Of a DNA stretch of 39,028 nucleotides, positions 25,749 to 33,859 are shown piece by piece. The stretch comes from Myxococcales bacterium (GTDB lineage: Bacteria; Myxococcota_A; Polyangia; JAAYKL01), in contig JAAYKL010000037.1 in NCBI GenBank assembly GCA_012522445.1, positions 1 through 39,028 on the forward strand, read 5' to 3'. The number at the start of each line of letters is the position of its first letter. The first letter of the stretch is position 1. The notes below the pieces were generated by a model. That model had not been told where the DNA came from. It made no database searches and was given only the letters and a program-made list of their open reading frames with translations. Made by a program: the position numbers and the translations under genes.

Positions 25749-26498
25749 ATGCCGCTGTACAAAAAACCGCAGGACAAAGCCACCGAGACCGCCACCTTTC
25801 GCCTGACGCGCCGCGAAAAACAGCTCCTGCATTACCTGGCCCAACGCGCCGAGCTCACCGCCACCGACTGGGTGCGCCTGATGATCGCCCAGGGCGCGGC
25901 TGGCTTGGACGAACAGCCAGACCTCGACGCATTGCCCGCGCGGCGCAAACCCGGGCGCCCCAAAAAGAAACGCGCGACCGCCCGCCACCTGTCGCAGGCC
26001 GCCGCAGCGCACCCCGAAGCCCCTGTCCTCGCTCCTGCCCCGCAGCCCGCACCAAAAACCCAGGCCCCTGCTCTTGCCCCGCAGCCCGCACCAGAAACCC
26101 AGGCCCCGCCGGCGTTGTCGGACGCCCCCTTGCTGTCTCTTGGCGATCTCATCGCGGCGTTTCGCGCGCACTTCGCCACGCGCTCCGAGGGGACCCGCGC
26201 CGAGTTCGAAGAGGCCATCGGTTTCTTTTTGACGCCGCAGCACGGGGCGGCGATCCTCGACGAACGCATGCCCCTGCACGGCTTTGACGCGGCGCGTTTG
26301 ACGGGCATCCGCGAGCGCATGCGCACCGCAGAGCTGCGCTTCCCGCGCAAAAATCTCTACCTCACCTACCTGCGGATGCTGTTTCAGTTTGCGTTGCGCC
26401 AGGGGGTGACGCTGCCCATCGTGCCGACCCGGGACCTGGCACCGCTGACCGCCAAAGAGGTGAGCGATGCCTGGCCTGCGCCCGCGCCAGCGGGGTGA
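25749..26498 (+). CDS. Putative DNA-binding protein: RHH-like, AT-hook-like and SAM-like parts
   Basis: The 249-residue protein is not a family I can name. Residues about 10-50 (ATFRLTRREKQLLHYLAQRA, then TATDWVRLMIAQGA) look like a ribbon-helix-helix DNA-binding unit: a basic strand then two helices. Residues about 66-77 (RRKPGRPKKKRA) contain the G-R-P core of an AT-hook. An Ala/Pro/Gln linker with two 13-residue repeats follows. The last 110 residues form a helical domain (LGDLIAAFRAHFATRSEG, then TRAEFEEAIGFFL, then LYLTYLRMLFQFALRQGV). They resemble the SAM-like core-binding domain of tyrosine recombinases, with no catalytic domain behind it. This suggests a nucleoid or regulatory protein that binds DNA in two ways; the role is unknown. 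ATG 25749 was chosen for its GAGG site over an upstream ATG at 25692. Confidence 0.7.
   Translation: MPLYKKPQDKATETATFRLTRREKQLLHYLAQRAELTATDWVRLMIAQGAAGLDEQPDLDALPARRKPGRPKKKRATARHLSQAAAAHPEAPVLAPAPQPAPKTQAPALAPQPAPETQAPPALSDAPLLSLGDLIAAFRAHFATRSEGTRAEFEEAIGFFLTPQHGAAILDERMPLHGFDAARLTGIRERMRTAELRFPRKNLYLTYLRMLFQFALRQGVTLPIVPTRDLAPLTAKEVSDAWPAPAPAG
26031..26108 (+). repeat. Two 39-bp tandem repeats in the linker
   Basis: Units 26031-26069 and 26070-26108 are nearly identical and encode 13-residue repeats (APAPQPAPKTQAP and ALAPQPAPETQAP) in the linker of the RHH/AT-hook-like protein. They are a likely site of length variation. Confidence 0.8.
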
Positions 26499-26519
26499 GG
26501 CGCCCAAAAAGGGAGCGCC
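26499..26519. terminator. Hairpin between the convergent RHH-like and dnaK genes
   Basis: GGCGCCC, a five-A loop and GGGAGCGCC form a 7-bp stem with one bulged base in the 32-base gap between two convergent genes. No T-run follows on either strand, so termination is possible but not shown. Confidence 0.3.
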
Positions 26520-26530
26520 GTTGGGGGAGA

Positions 26531-28432
26531 TCAGTTCTCTTCGAATTCGGCGTCGATGACGTCGTCCTGCGGGGCGGCATCTGCGCCACCGGCCTGGGGA
26601 TCGCCCGCTGCGCCATCGGCACCCGGCGCGCCACCGGCGTTTTGGTAAGCCATCTCGGCGAGCTTGTGCGAGGCCTTGGTCAGGTTTTCCATCTCGGTCT
26701 CGATGAGGGCGGTGTCGTCCTTGGCCAAAGCGTCTTTGAGGGCCTGCATGGCCGCCTCGGTGCTCGCAATCTCCTCGGCGGGGAGCTTCTCTTTGTTTTC
26801 GGTGAGCATTTTTTCAATGCCGTACAGCAACTGCTCGCCCTTGTTGCGGGCCTCCACGGCCTTTTTGCGCGCTTCGTCTGCCTCGCGGTTCTTCTCGGCG
26901 TCCTTGACCATTTGATCGATCTCGGCATCGCTGAGCCCCGACGACGCGGTGATGGTAATTTTTTGCTCCTTGCCCGTGGCGAGGTCCTTGGCCGACACGT
27001 GCACGATGCCGTTGGCGTCGATGTCGAAGGTCACCTCGACTTTGGGCACGCCGCGGGGTGCGGGCATAATGCCGTCGAGGTTGAACTTGCCCAGGGTGCG
27101 GTTGTCGCCCGCCATTTGGCGCTCGCCCTGCAGCACGTGGATCTCCACCGAGGGCTGGTTGTCCGATGCCGTCGAGTAGACCTCGGTTTTTTTGGCCGGA
27201 ATGGTCGTGTTGCGGCTGATCATGGTCGTCATGACGCCGCCCAGGGTTTCGACGCCCAGGGAGAGCGGGGTGACGTCGAGCAGCAGCAAGTCCTTGACAT
27301 CGCCGGACAAGACGCCCGCTTGGATGGCCGCGCCCAGGGCCACCACCTCGTCGGGGTTCACGCCGCGGTGGGGCTCCTTGCCGAAGAACTTGGTCACGGC
27401 CTCTTGCACCATGGGAATGCGCGTGGAGCCGCCCACGAGCACCACTTCGTTGATGTCGGTGGGTTTCTTGTTGGCGTCGTCCAGCGCCTTGCGGCACGGG
27501 ATGAGCGAGCGCTCGACCAAGTCGGCGATCATCGATTCGAATTTGGCGCGCGACAAGCGGATGTTGAGGTGCTTGGGACCGCTGGCGTCCGCGGTGAGGA
27601 AGGGCAGGTTGATCTGCGTCTCCATCAGCGATGAGAGATCGATTTTGGCTTTCTCGGCGGCTTCTTTGAGGCGCTGCAGCACCATTTTGTCGCTGGAGAC
27701 ATCGATGCCCTGATCTTTTTTGAACTCGGCGATCAAGTAGTCGATGATCAACTGGTCGATGTTGTCGCCGCCCAAGTGGGTGTCGCCGTTGGTGGCGATG
27801 ACCTGCACGACGTTGTCGCCCACCTCCAAGATGGAGACGTCGAACGTGCCGCCGCCAAAGTCGTACACCACGATGAGCTCTTCTTCTTTTTTGTCGAGGC
27901 CATAGGCCAGGGCCGCGGCGGTGGGTTCGTTGACGATGCGCTTGACCTCAAGGCCCGCGATGCGACCGGCGTCCTTGGTGGCCTGGCGCTGCGAGTCGTT
28001 GAAATAGGCCGGCACGGTGATCACGGCGTCGGTGACGGGTTCGCCCAGGTAATCCTCGGCGGCTTTTTTTAGCTTCATGAGGGTGCGCGCCGAGATCTCG
28101 GGGGGCGACAGCTTTTTGTCCCGCACGTCGATGAGCACGTCGCCGTTTTTGTTTTTGTCGACGTTGTAGGGCACCATCTTGGTTTCTTCAGCGACCTCGG
28201 TGAACTTCCGCCCCATGAAGCGCTTGATGGAAAAGATGGTGTTCTCCGGGTTGGTGATCGCCTGTCGTTTGGCGATTTGGCCCACCAGGGTTTCGCCGTT
28301 GTCGTCCCAGGCCACCACCGATGGCGTCGTGCGCCCGCCCTCTTCGTTTGCAATAATGATGGGGTCTTTGCCCTCGATCGTCGCCACACAGCTATTGGTG
28401 GTGCCCAAGTCAATGCCAATTGTTCGTCCCAT
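26531..28432 (-). CDS. dnaK: Hsp70 chaperone DnaK
   Basis: The 633-residue protein is a full-length DnaK, the ATP-driven cytoplasmic chaperone that works with DnaJ and GrpE. The ATPase domain has [13 protein letters not shown] at the start, the second phosphate motif [13 protein letters not shown] and [14 protein letters not shown]. The linker and substrate-binding domain ([11 protein letters not shown]) follow, then the helical lid and a Gly/Ala-rich tail ending in [10 protein letters not shown], the acidic EEVD-like bacterial end. AGGAGG precedes ATG 28432. grpE and dnaJ are not adjacent. The gene has its own promoter (28511-28538) and a structured leader (28459-28488), and is divergent from a sigma-54 response regulator. 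No CIRCE element (full GAGTGC inverted repeat) is present. Confidence 0.98.
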   Translation of the reverse strand: MGRTIGIDLGTTNSCVATIEGKDPIIIANEEGGRTTPSVVAWDDNGETLVGQIAKRQAITNPENTIFSIKRFMGRKFTEVAEETKMVPYNVDKNKNGDVLIDVRDKKLSPPEISARTLMKLKKAAEDYLGEPVTDAVITVPAYFNDSQRQATKDAGRIAGLEVKRIVNEPTAAALAYGLDKKEEELIVVYDFGGGTFDVSILEVGDNVVQVIATNGDTHLGGDNIDQLIIDYLIAEFKKDQGIDVSSDKMVLQRLKEAAEKAKIDLSSLMETQINLPFLTADASGPKHLNIRLSRAKFESMIADLVERSLIPCRKALDDANKKPTDINEVVLVGGSTRIPMVQEAVTKFFGKEPHRGVNPDEVVALGAAIQAGVLSGDVKDLLLLDVTPLSLGVETLGGVMTTMISRNTTIPAKKTEVYSTASDNQPSVEIHVLQGERQMAGDNRTLGKFNLDGIMPAPRGVPKVEVTFDIDANGIVHVSAKDLATGKEQKITITASSGLSDAEIDQMVKDAEKNREADEARKKAVEARNKGEQLLYGIEKMLTENKEKLPAEEIASTEAAMQALKDALAKDDTALIETEMENLTKASHKLAEMAYQNAGGAPGADGAAGDPQAGGADAAPQDDVIDAEFEEN

Positions 28433-28458
28433 GTTGTGCCTCCTGCGTTACGGGCTGA

Positions 28459-28488
28459 CCGCGAGGAAAAAGCACTCTTTTTTCGCGG
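28459..28488 (-). promoter_or_regulatory. Hairpin in the dnaK leader
   Basis: Arms 28459-28471 and 28478-28488 pair over 11 bp with a two-base GG bulge and a six-base loop (28472-28477). The stem is GC at the base and A/U at the top. It lies wholly inside the predicted leader, 27-56 bases before the ATG and outside the AGGAGG site. It may stabilise the mRNA or respond to temperature; this is inferred from sequence only. Confidence 0.45.
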
Positions 28489-28510
28489 TGTTGGTTTGTC
28501 TGTCGGGGGC

Positions 28511-28538
28511 AATGTAGGCACACGACCTAGCCCGTCAA
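28511..28538 (-). promoter_or_regulatory. dnaK promoter
   Basis: On the minus strand TTGACG (28538-28533) and TACATT (28516-28511) are spaced by 16 bases. The -35 sits within CTTGAC, which also resembles the heat-shock sigma-32 CTTGAA element, but the -10 lacks the CCCCAT run, so the sigma factor is undecided. Confidence 0.45.
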
Positions 28539-28591
28539 GCGCGGGGAACAGCGGGAAACCAAAAAAAACAGGTGAAAAGCTAAAGCCTAAC

Positions 28592-28647
28592 TGAAATGTT
28601 TCACATCAGCGGTTGAGTGAAGGACTCGCTTCATATATAGCTATACT
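28592..28647 (+). promoter_or_regulatory. Promoter/operator region of the sigma-54 response regulator
   Basis: A perfect inverted repeat TGAAA-TG-TTTCA (28592-28603) is followed by TTGAGT (28613-28618), a second inverted repeat TGAAG-N6-CTTCA (28618-28633), and the AT-rich core TATATAGCTATACT (28634-28647). That core holds a 10-base palindrome (28636-28645) and candidate -10 elements. The exact promoter is not resolved. The region lies 37-92 bases before GTG 28684. Confidence 0.35.
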
Positions 28648-28683
28648 TTCAGAAATGAAATCAAACCTCGAAGGAGCAACGCC

Positions 28684-30036
28684 GTGGCGCGGATTCTAGT
28701 TGTAGATGACCAAAAAAATATGCGGGCGACGCTGTCCATCATGCTGCGCGGCGCGGGACACGACGTCGCCGAAGCCAAGGACGGCTCCGACGCCTGTGAC
28801 GCCATCGACGACGAAAACTACGACCTGGTAATCACCGATCTGCGCATGGGCAAGGTGGATGGCATCGCGGTGCTCAAGTACATCCGCGAGGCCTCGCCGC
28901 TCACCGAGATCATCGTCATGACCGCCTACGGCACCGTCGAGAGCGCGGTGGAGGCCATGCGCCTGGGCGCCTCCGACTACCTCCAAAAACCTTTTTCCGA
29001 AGACGAGCTGCTCATCAAGGTCGACAAGGCCCTGGAGCACCGCTGGATGTCGGGCGAGTTCTCCCTGCTGACCCAGGAGTTTAAAGAGCGCTACAGCTTC
29101 GAAAACATCATCGGGCGCTCGTCGGCCATCCGCGAAATCCTGACGCGCATCATCAAAATTGCCCCCACCGACACCACGGTGTTGATCACCGGCGACAGCG
29201 GCACCGGCAAGGAGCTCATCGCCAAGGCCATCCACGCGAACTCCAAGCGCGCCACCCGGCCCTTTGTGCCGGTCAACTGCGCGGCCATCAGCGAAACCCT
29301 GCTGGAGAGCGAGCTCTTCGGCCACATGCGCGGCGCGTTCACCGGCGCGGTGAGCACCCGCAAGGGACTCTTCGAAGAGGCGGAGGGCGGCACGTTTTTC
29401 TTTGATGAGATCGCCGAGACCTCGCCCACGCTGCAGGCCAAGCTGCTGCGCGCCATCCAAGAAAAAGAAATCCGCCGCATCGGTGACAACAAGCCCATCT
29501 CCGTCGACGTGCGCATCATCGCGGCCACCAACCAAAACCTGCTGCAGGCCATCGAGGAGAAGCGCTTCCGCGAAGATCTGTACTACCGGCTCAACGTCGC
29601 GCGCTTTGTGCTGCCGTCCTTGTCCGAGCGCCCCGAGGACATCCCGCCCTTGGTCGAGCATTTTCTCAAGCTCTTCTCCAAGCAGATGGGGCGCACCGTG
29701 CGCTTGTCTCGCAGCACGATGGAGCGCCTGGTGGCCTACCCGTTTCCGGGCAACGTGCGCGAGCTCGAGAACATGATTCAGCAGGGCGTGGCCCTAACCA
29801 CCCACGGCGGTGAAATCCAACTCGAAGACTTGCTCGGGGGCGTCCCCGCCGCTGCCGGTGCCACCGCGCAAACCCTCGAAGAGGTCGTGGCCGTGGCCGA
29901 AAAGCAAGCGATCCGCGCGGCCCTCATCAACCACGAGAACACGGACGCGGCTGCCGAGGCCCTGGGACTCTCGGCCACCACGTTGTGGCGCAAAATGAAA
30001 AAACTCAACATCGACAATCCCAACCGCCGGCGCTAG
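28684..30036 (+). CDS. NtrC-family sigma-54 response regulator
   Basis: The 450-residue protein is a two-component transcription activator. The receiver domain (1-120) has the acidic pair Asp8-Asp9, phospho-acceptor Asp52 (VITDLRMG), Thr80 and Lys102. The AAA+ domain (about 140-375) has GDSGTGKE, the GAFTGA loop, FFFDEIAE and YPFPGNVRELENMI. A Fis-type helix-turn-helix (NTDAAAEALGLSATTLWRKMKKL) ends the protein. Phosphorylation should trigger ring assembly and open-complex formation at sigma-54 promoters. The partner kinase is not adjacent, so it is an orphan regulator here. Translation starts at GTG 28684 with AAGGAGCAACGCC upstream. It is divergent from dnaK. Confidence 0.95.
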   Translation: MARILVVDDQKNMRATLSIMLRGAGHDVAEAKDGSDACDAIDDENYDLVITDLRMGKVDGIAVLKYIREASPLTEIIVMTAYGTVESAVEAMRLGASDYLQKPFSEDELLIKVDKALEHRWMSGEFSLLTQEFKERYSFENIIGRSSAIREILTRIIKIAPTDTTVLITGDSGTGKELIAKAIHANSKRATRPFVPVNCAAISETLLESELFGHMRGAFTGAVSTRKGLFEEAEGGTFFFDEIAETSPTLQAKLLRAIQEKEIRRIGDNKPISVDVRIIAATNQNLLQAIEEKRFREDLYYRLNVARFVLPSLSERPEDIPPLVEHFLKLFSKQMGRTVRLSRSTMERLVAYPFPGNVRELENMIQQGVALTTHGGEIQLEDLLGGVPAAAGATAQTLEEVVAVAEKQAIRAALINHENTDAAAEALGLSATTLWRKMKKLNIDNPNRRR

Positions 30037-30074
30037 GTGGCGCGTCGCAGGACGACAAACAACCCAAGGGTGCC

Positions 30075-30557
30075 ATGATCAAAACACATCGACAATCACT
30101 GGCCCTGAGCTGTCCCCAAGGACACTGGTTTACCGCCGATGTACTGGTGACCCTCAACGCGGGCGTCGACGCCGACCTGCTGTACGCGCTCAACGCCGAC
30201 GGTTCGCAACCCATCACGTGCCCGGCGTGCGCCCTGTCCTGGTCCATCTCCGAGCCCATCGGCGTCTTTTTGTCCGCCACCGATGCCTGGGCCCTGCTGG
30301 TGCCCCACGCGCTCCTGCACCGCGCCGTGGAACTGCGCGCCGCCGCCCTGCAGCAATTGCGAACCCTGCCCCCGGCCCACATCAACGCCGACATCTTTGA
30401 CATGCCGGTGCGCTCCCTGGAGGCCATCCGCGAGCTGGTGCAGCGCACATCGGCACCCGAGGCCATGCGCGCCGTATCCGAAGCCCCTTCGGCCGCGGGC
30501 ATTGCGCGGGCATTTGCCGATCTCGACAGCGTGCCCCCGCCGAGTAACCGCAAATGA
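30075..30557 (+). CDS. CpXC-domain-like zinc-ribbon protein
   Basis: The 160-residue product begins with a segment like the CpXC domain: LSCPQGHWFTADVLVTLNAG, an acidic DADLLYALNADG turn, then ITCPACAL. CPAC is an intact CPxC knuckle, while the first one reads CPQG, so half of the metal site looks changed (His in GHWF could substitute). The rest is helical with no known motif. CpXC proteins are poorly characterised. ATG 30075 has AAGGG before it. The gene is 38 bases behind the response regulator and 65 before the phosphoesterase, all on the same strand, so an operon is likely. Confidence 0.7.
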   Translation: MIKTHRQSLALSCPQGHWFTADVLVTLNAGVDADLLYALNADGSQPITCPACALSWSISEPIGVFLSATDAWALLVPHALLHRAVELRAAALQQLRTLPPAHINADIFDMPVRSLEAIRELVQRTSAPEAMRAVSEAPSAAGIARAFADLDSVPPPSNRK

Positions 30558-30622
30558 ATATGGACACCTGTTCGCCATCCGTCGTAAACTCAGCGCCCTA
30601 AAACGGAGGCCCAGGGACGCCC

Positions 30623-31360
30623 ATGCGCATTGGCATTTTCAGCGACGTACATTCCAATATCGAAGCCCTCGAAGCGGTGATGGCGGCATACGAGGACGAC
30701 GAGATCGACATGTTCTTGTGTGCCGGGGACGTCGTGGGATACGGCGCCGACCCCGACATCTGCGTTACCCGGGTGCGCGGCATCACCGAAAACGTGGTCT
30801 TGGGCAACCACGACGCGGCGGTGGCCGGCCTGATGGACTACTCCTATTACTACGATGCGGCCCGGCAAGTGCTCGACGCCCACAAGCGGCTGCTAACCCC
30901 CGACAACGCCGACTGGCTGCAACAGCTCCCCTATTCGCTGGTCTTCGACGAACACGACATCAAGCTCTGCCACGGCTCCCCCATCGACGTCGAAGAGTTC
31001 GACTACATCTTCGCCCCGGAGCAGGCCTACGCCCTGCTGCCCTTTTACGCGCAGTTGAACAACATCACCTTCATCGGCCACTCCCACCTGTGCCGCGTCT
31101 TCGCCCTGACCGAACGCACCGTCGAAGAGATCGCCGACAAAGTGTTCACCATCGACGCCAACCGCAAGTACATCATCTCGGTGGGCTCGGTGGGCCAGCC
31201 GCGCGACTACGACAACCGCGCCAGCTACACCGTGTACGACACCGAAACCCGCGTGTTCAAATTTCGCCGCGTCGAATACGACATCGAAGCCGCCGCCGAA
31301 AAAATCTTTCGCCTCGGCCTCGAGCGCAACTTTGGCAACCGCCTCTTCATCGGCGTCTGA
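30623..31360 (+). CDS. Calcineurin-like metallophosphoesterase
   Basis: The 245-residue cytoplasmic protein shows all motifs of the two-metal phosphoesterase fold: D-x-H in FSDVHSN (near residue 8), GD in CAGDVVGYGADP, GNHD, CHGSP and GHSHL. The GDVVGYG and PRDY segments match the YfcE-like branch, whose members hydrolyse phosphodiesters or phosphoproteins. The substrate here cannot be told from sequence. It follows the CpXC-like gene and ends 140 bases before the GH18 lipoprotein. CGGAGG and AGGGA lie upstream of the start. Confidence 0.92.
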   Translation: MRIGIFSDVHSNIEALEAVMAAYEDDEIDMFLCAGDVVGYGADPDICVTRVRGITENVVLGNHDAAVAGLMDYSYYYDAARQVLDAHKRLLTPDNADWLQQLPYSLVFDEHDIKLCHGSPIDVEEFDYIFAPEQAYALLPFYAQLNNITFIGHSHLCRVFALTERTVEEIADKVFTIDANRKYIISVGSVGQPRDYDNRASYTVYDTETRVFKFRRVEYDIEAAAEKIFRLGLERNFGNRLFIGV

Positions 31361-31417
31361 GCGCCCCCGCGTTTTCCGCGCCTCCACCCGCAAAATGTTG
31401 ATTTCTTATCAAAACCG

Positions 31418-31448
31418 TTGACGTTTTAGGTCGGAATTCTGCTACTGT
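31418..31448 (+). promoter_or_regulatory. Putative promoter of the GH18 lipoprotein
   Basis: TTGACG (31418-31423) and TACTGT (31443-31448), with TGC before the -10 forming an extended -10. The 19-base spacing is long. Translation starts at 31501. Confidence 0.4.
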
Positions 31449-31500
31449 TGTATTTTCAGCGGCGCTGCCGCGCAGCAATCTGTTGCAGGGAGGGTTTGTC

Positions 31501-33348
31501 ATGATTCAACGATTGTCGCTTATGTGGGTGGTCTGGGGCATCGCAGGGCTCTTGTTGGGAGCGGCCTGTTCGTCAGAAGATGCCGGTGCCGCAGCGCCGT
31601 TTGGCACCGACGGAAACAGCAATTACGGCACTGACGGAAACAGCAACTTCGGTACCGACGGGAACAACAACTTCGGTACCGACGGAAACAGCAACTTCGG
31701 TACCGACGGAAACAACAACTTCGGAACCGAAGGGAACAACAACAACTCCGGAACCGACGGAAACAATAACAACCCCGGAACCGACAGCAACAACAACTTC
31801 GGTACTGACAGCAACAACAATAACTCCGGAACCGACAGCAACAACAACAACCCCGGAACCGACAGCAACAACAACCCCGGCGCCGACACTGGCAGCACCG
31901 ATGATTCGTCGGGGGGAGACCCGGTCGACTGCGACGCCACCCTGGACTGCTACGGCGCATGTTGGGGATGCGCCCTGGACGGTCTGTGCGCCGGTTTGGA
32001 CGCCGCCTGCACCGCCAATGCCCAATGCCGCGCGCTCCAAAATTGCCTCTCCCCCACCTGCGACGCCCTGGGCGGCCAGGCATGGCAGGACTGCTACGAC
32101 AACTGCGTCCAGCAGCATCCGGGCGGCGAGGACATGCTCCGGCAAATATGGACCTGCGTCTACTGCGACGCGTGCGCCAGTTCCTGCGGCTCCGTCGGAT
32201 TCGACTGCACCCCGCACACCCCTGCGGACTGCACCCCCGGCGAACGGCGCTGCGCGGGCGATGTGGTGCAAATCTGCAGCGACACGACGCACACCTGGAC
32301 CGACAACACCACGTGCGCCAACGGCTGCCGAGACGGCGTGTGCCTGCCGTCGACATCGGCGCCCAAGCTGGTGGGCTACCTGCTGAGCGTCGGAAACATC
32401 GGGGGCGTGTCGGCGTTTGACAGCATCGACTTCACGGCGGTGGACGTGCTCATCCACGCCTTTGCCACGGCCGGCGGCAGCAACACCGAGCAGGTGGTCG
32501 GCGTCAACGACGACTTCACAAACTACCGCACAGCCGGGCTGCTCACCAAGGCGCGGGCCAAGAACCCCGGCATCAAAATCCTCTTCAGCCTGGGCGGCGC
32601 CAACCACTCTTATCCGATGAAGGCCAATTGGGGCAGCGCCTCCTGGCGCAACAACTTCGCCGCCAATGTGGCGAACGCCGTGGTGAACTGGGGCTACGAC
32701 GGCGTCGATTTGGATTTGGAGTTTCCCGTCGGTGACCAAGAGCCGGGCTACTTCACGGAATTGCTCAAGGCGATTTACAACGCGGTCAAGGCCAAGGGCA
32801 GCCAATACCTGGTGTTTTTCGGGGTGAGCCCGGGCTACTACATCGACCAGTTTCAATATGCGCAGCTCAACAACTACTCGGACTATGCGTTTTACTTCTG
32901 CTACGACTGGTCCAATCCGCAACAGGGTCCCATGACCAAACCGGGCGCGACGTTAACGGCCTTTGGCGGCGCCAAAATCGAGGCCTCCTGCCGCGGCGCG
33001 TTGAACTACATGCTGGGCCAGGGCTATCCAGCGGGCAAAATCATCATGGGCAATCCGTTTTACGCCAGCAATCAAACCCAGTGGCGCAACGCGCCCCCAG
33101 AGGTGAAGAGCAACACCGCGACGCCGGATGCCGCGAGCCTGGAGGTCCAGATCGGCGGGTTTTGGTGGAACACGCCCAATGCCCTGCGCGCCAAGATGGC
33201 AGCGGTGCTCGACCCCGCCCAAAGCGTGCTCCAAAACCGCGCGGTGCTCGGCGGCGTGGGCTGGTGGGAGTGGGGCTACGAAAATCCCGCAAGTCCCGAT
33301 CTCTCCGGGGCCATTAAGAACGAAGCCGCGGCCAAGTACGGCCGGTGA
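31501..33348 (+). CDS. Surface lipoprotein: Asn-rich repeat stalk, Cys-rich module and GH18 chitinase-like domain
   Basis: The 615-residue protein has a signal peptide with a lipobox-like LGAAC (Cys23; Gly rather than Leu/Val at -3). Eleven octa/nonapeptide repeats of the GTDGNNNF type follow (residues 35-126). A Cys-rich module of about 150 residues comes next (CDATLDCYGACWGC, later CTPGERRCAGDVVQIC). A glycoside hydrolase family 18 domain spans about residues 290-615. Its catalytic motif DGxDxDxE is present as YDGVDLDLEF, with FSLGGANHS as the upstream SxGG motif. GH18 enzymes cleave chitin or related N-acetylglucosamine polymers with Glu as acid. It may be a surface chitinase or cell-wall-directed hydrolase; secreted GH18 proteins that only bind are the alternative. 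ATG 31501 has GGGAGGG upstream. Confidence 0.9.
   Translation: MIQRLSLMWVVWGIAGLLLGAACSSEDAGAAAPFGTDGNSNYGTDGNSNFGTDGNNNFGTDGNSNFGTDGNNNFGTEGNNNNSGTDGNNNNPGTDSNNNFGTDSNNNNSGTDSNNNNPGTDSNNNPGADTGSTDDSSGGDPVDCDATLDCYGACWGCALDGLCAGLDAACTANAQCRALQNCLSPTCDALGGQAWQDCYDNCVQQHPGGEDMLRQIWTCVYCDACASSCGSVGFDCTPHTPADCTPGERRCAGDVVQICSDTTHTWTDNTTCANGCRDGVCLPSTSAPKLVGYLLSVGNIGGVSAFDSIDFTAVDVLIHAFATAGGSNTEQVVGVNDDFTNYRTAGLLTKARAKNPGIKILFSLGGANHSYPMKANWGSASWRNNFAANVANAVVNWGYDGVDLDLEFPVGDQEPGYFTELLKAIYNAVKAKGSQYLVFFGVSPGYYIDQFQYAQLNNYSDYAFYFCYDWSNPQQGPMTKPGATLTAFGGAKIEASCRGALNYMLGQGYPAGKIIMGNPFYASNQTQWRNAPPEVKSNTATPDAASLEVQIGGFWWNTPNALRAKMAAVLDPAQSVLQNRAVLGGVGWWEWGYENPASPDLSGAIKNEAAAKYGR
31603..31878 (+). repeat. 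Eleven 24/27-bp tandem repeats encoding the stalk
   Basis: Eight- and nine-residue units alternate: five GTDGxNxF/Y units, then GTEG/GTDG units with four Asn and S or P, then GTDS units. The order looks like stepwise duplication of short blocks. Units of 24 and 27 bases keep the frame, so copy number can change without frameshift. Confidence 0.9.
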
Positions 33349-33436
33349 CGCTGCTGGTCCGCGCCGTGACGCCACCTCCCTACGTGATCTCCCGCCTGTA
33401 AAAAACAAAATCGCGCCGTCGCATGGCGAAATGCCG

Positions 33437-33465
33437 TTGACGTGTAATGAGCATATGTTCATAAA
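33437..33465 (+). promoter_or_regulatory. Promoter with palindromic operator before the DUF134 gene
   Basis: TTGACG (33437-33442) and CATAAA (33460-33465) are 17 bases apart. A 20-base palindrome, TAATGAGCATATGTTCATAA (33445-33464), fills the spacer and -10; eight of ten base pairs are symmetric. The TGA-N8-TCA core resembles ArsR/SmtB-type operators. An unnamed metal or redox repressor, or the DUF134 protein itself, could bind here. Confidence 0.5.
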
Positions 33466-33481
33466 GATGCCTGGAGGACGC

Positions 33482-33859
33482 ATGCCCAGACCCACACAAA
33501 AACGCGATGTCTTTGCCCAGCCCGGTGCGTCGCTCTTCAAGCCCGCCGGGATGCCCCGCAGCGAAACCGAGGCGGTACACATGACCCTCGACGAATTCGA
33601 GGCCCTGCGACTGTGCGATCTCGACGGCTTTTACCAGGAGGCCGCGGCGGCCCACATGGGGGTGTCTCGGGCGACGTTCAGCCGCATCCTGACCCGGGCG
33701 CGCCACAAGGTCGCCTACGTGCTGCTACACGGCGCCATGCTGCGCATCGAAGGCGGTCCGGTGCGCGCTCCCCAACACCCGTGCTGCCAGCGACCCGGAC
33801 GACACCACCACCAACGCAAACTGCGTTGTCACACCGCTCCCAAGGAGGAATCCCAATGA
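33482..33859 (+). CDS. DUF134 helix-turn-helix protein
   Basis: The 125-residue product matches DUF134 (UPF0251) proteins: MPRPTQKRDV start, FKPAGMP, VHMTLDEFEALRLCDLDG, then a sigma-70-region-4-like helix-turn-helix YQEAAAAHMGVSRATFSRIL and LRIEGG. These are probable DNA-binding regulators, often encoded next to NifX/dinitrogenase-cofactor-like proteins, as here. The C-terminal 30 residues are rich in His, Cys and Arg (HPCCQRPGRHHHQRK), a possible metal site. ATG 33482 has CTGGAGG upstream; in-frame ATGs at 33455 and 33467 are possible. Its stop overlaps the next start (ATGA). Confidence 0.88.
   Translation: MPRPTQKRDVFAQPGASLFKPAGMPRSETEAVHMTLDEFEALRLCDLDGFYQEAAAAHMGVSRATFSRILTRARHKVAYVLLHGAMLRIEGGPVRAPQHPCCQRPGRHHHQRKLRCHTAPKEESQ

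Noticed and set aside
28433..28510. CIRCE heat-shock operator before dnaK
   Set aside because: A GCACTC half-site lies in the hairpin loop, but the matching GAGTGC partner at the required spacing is absent.
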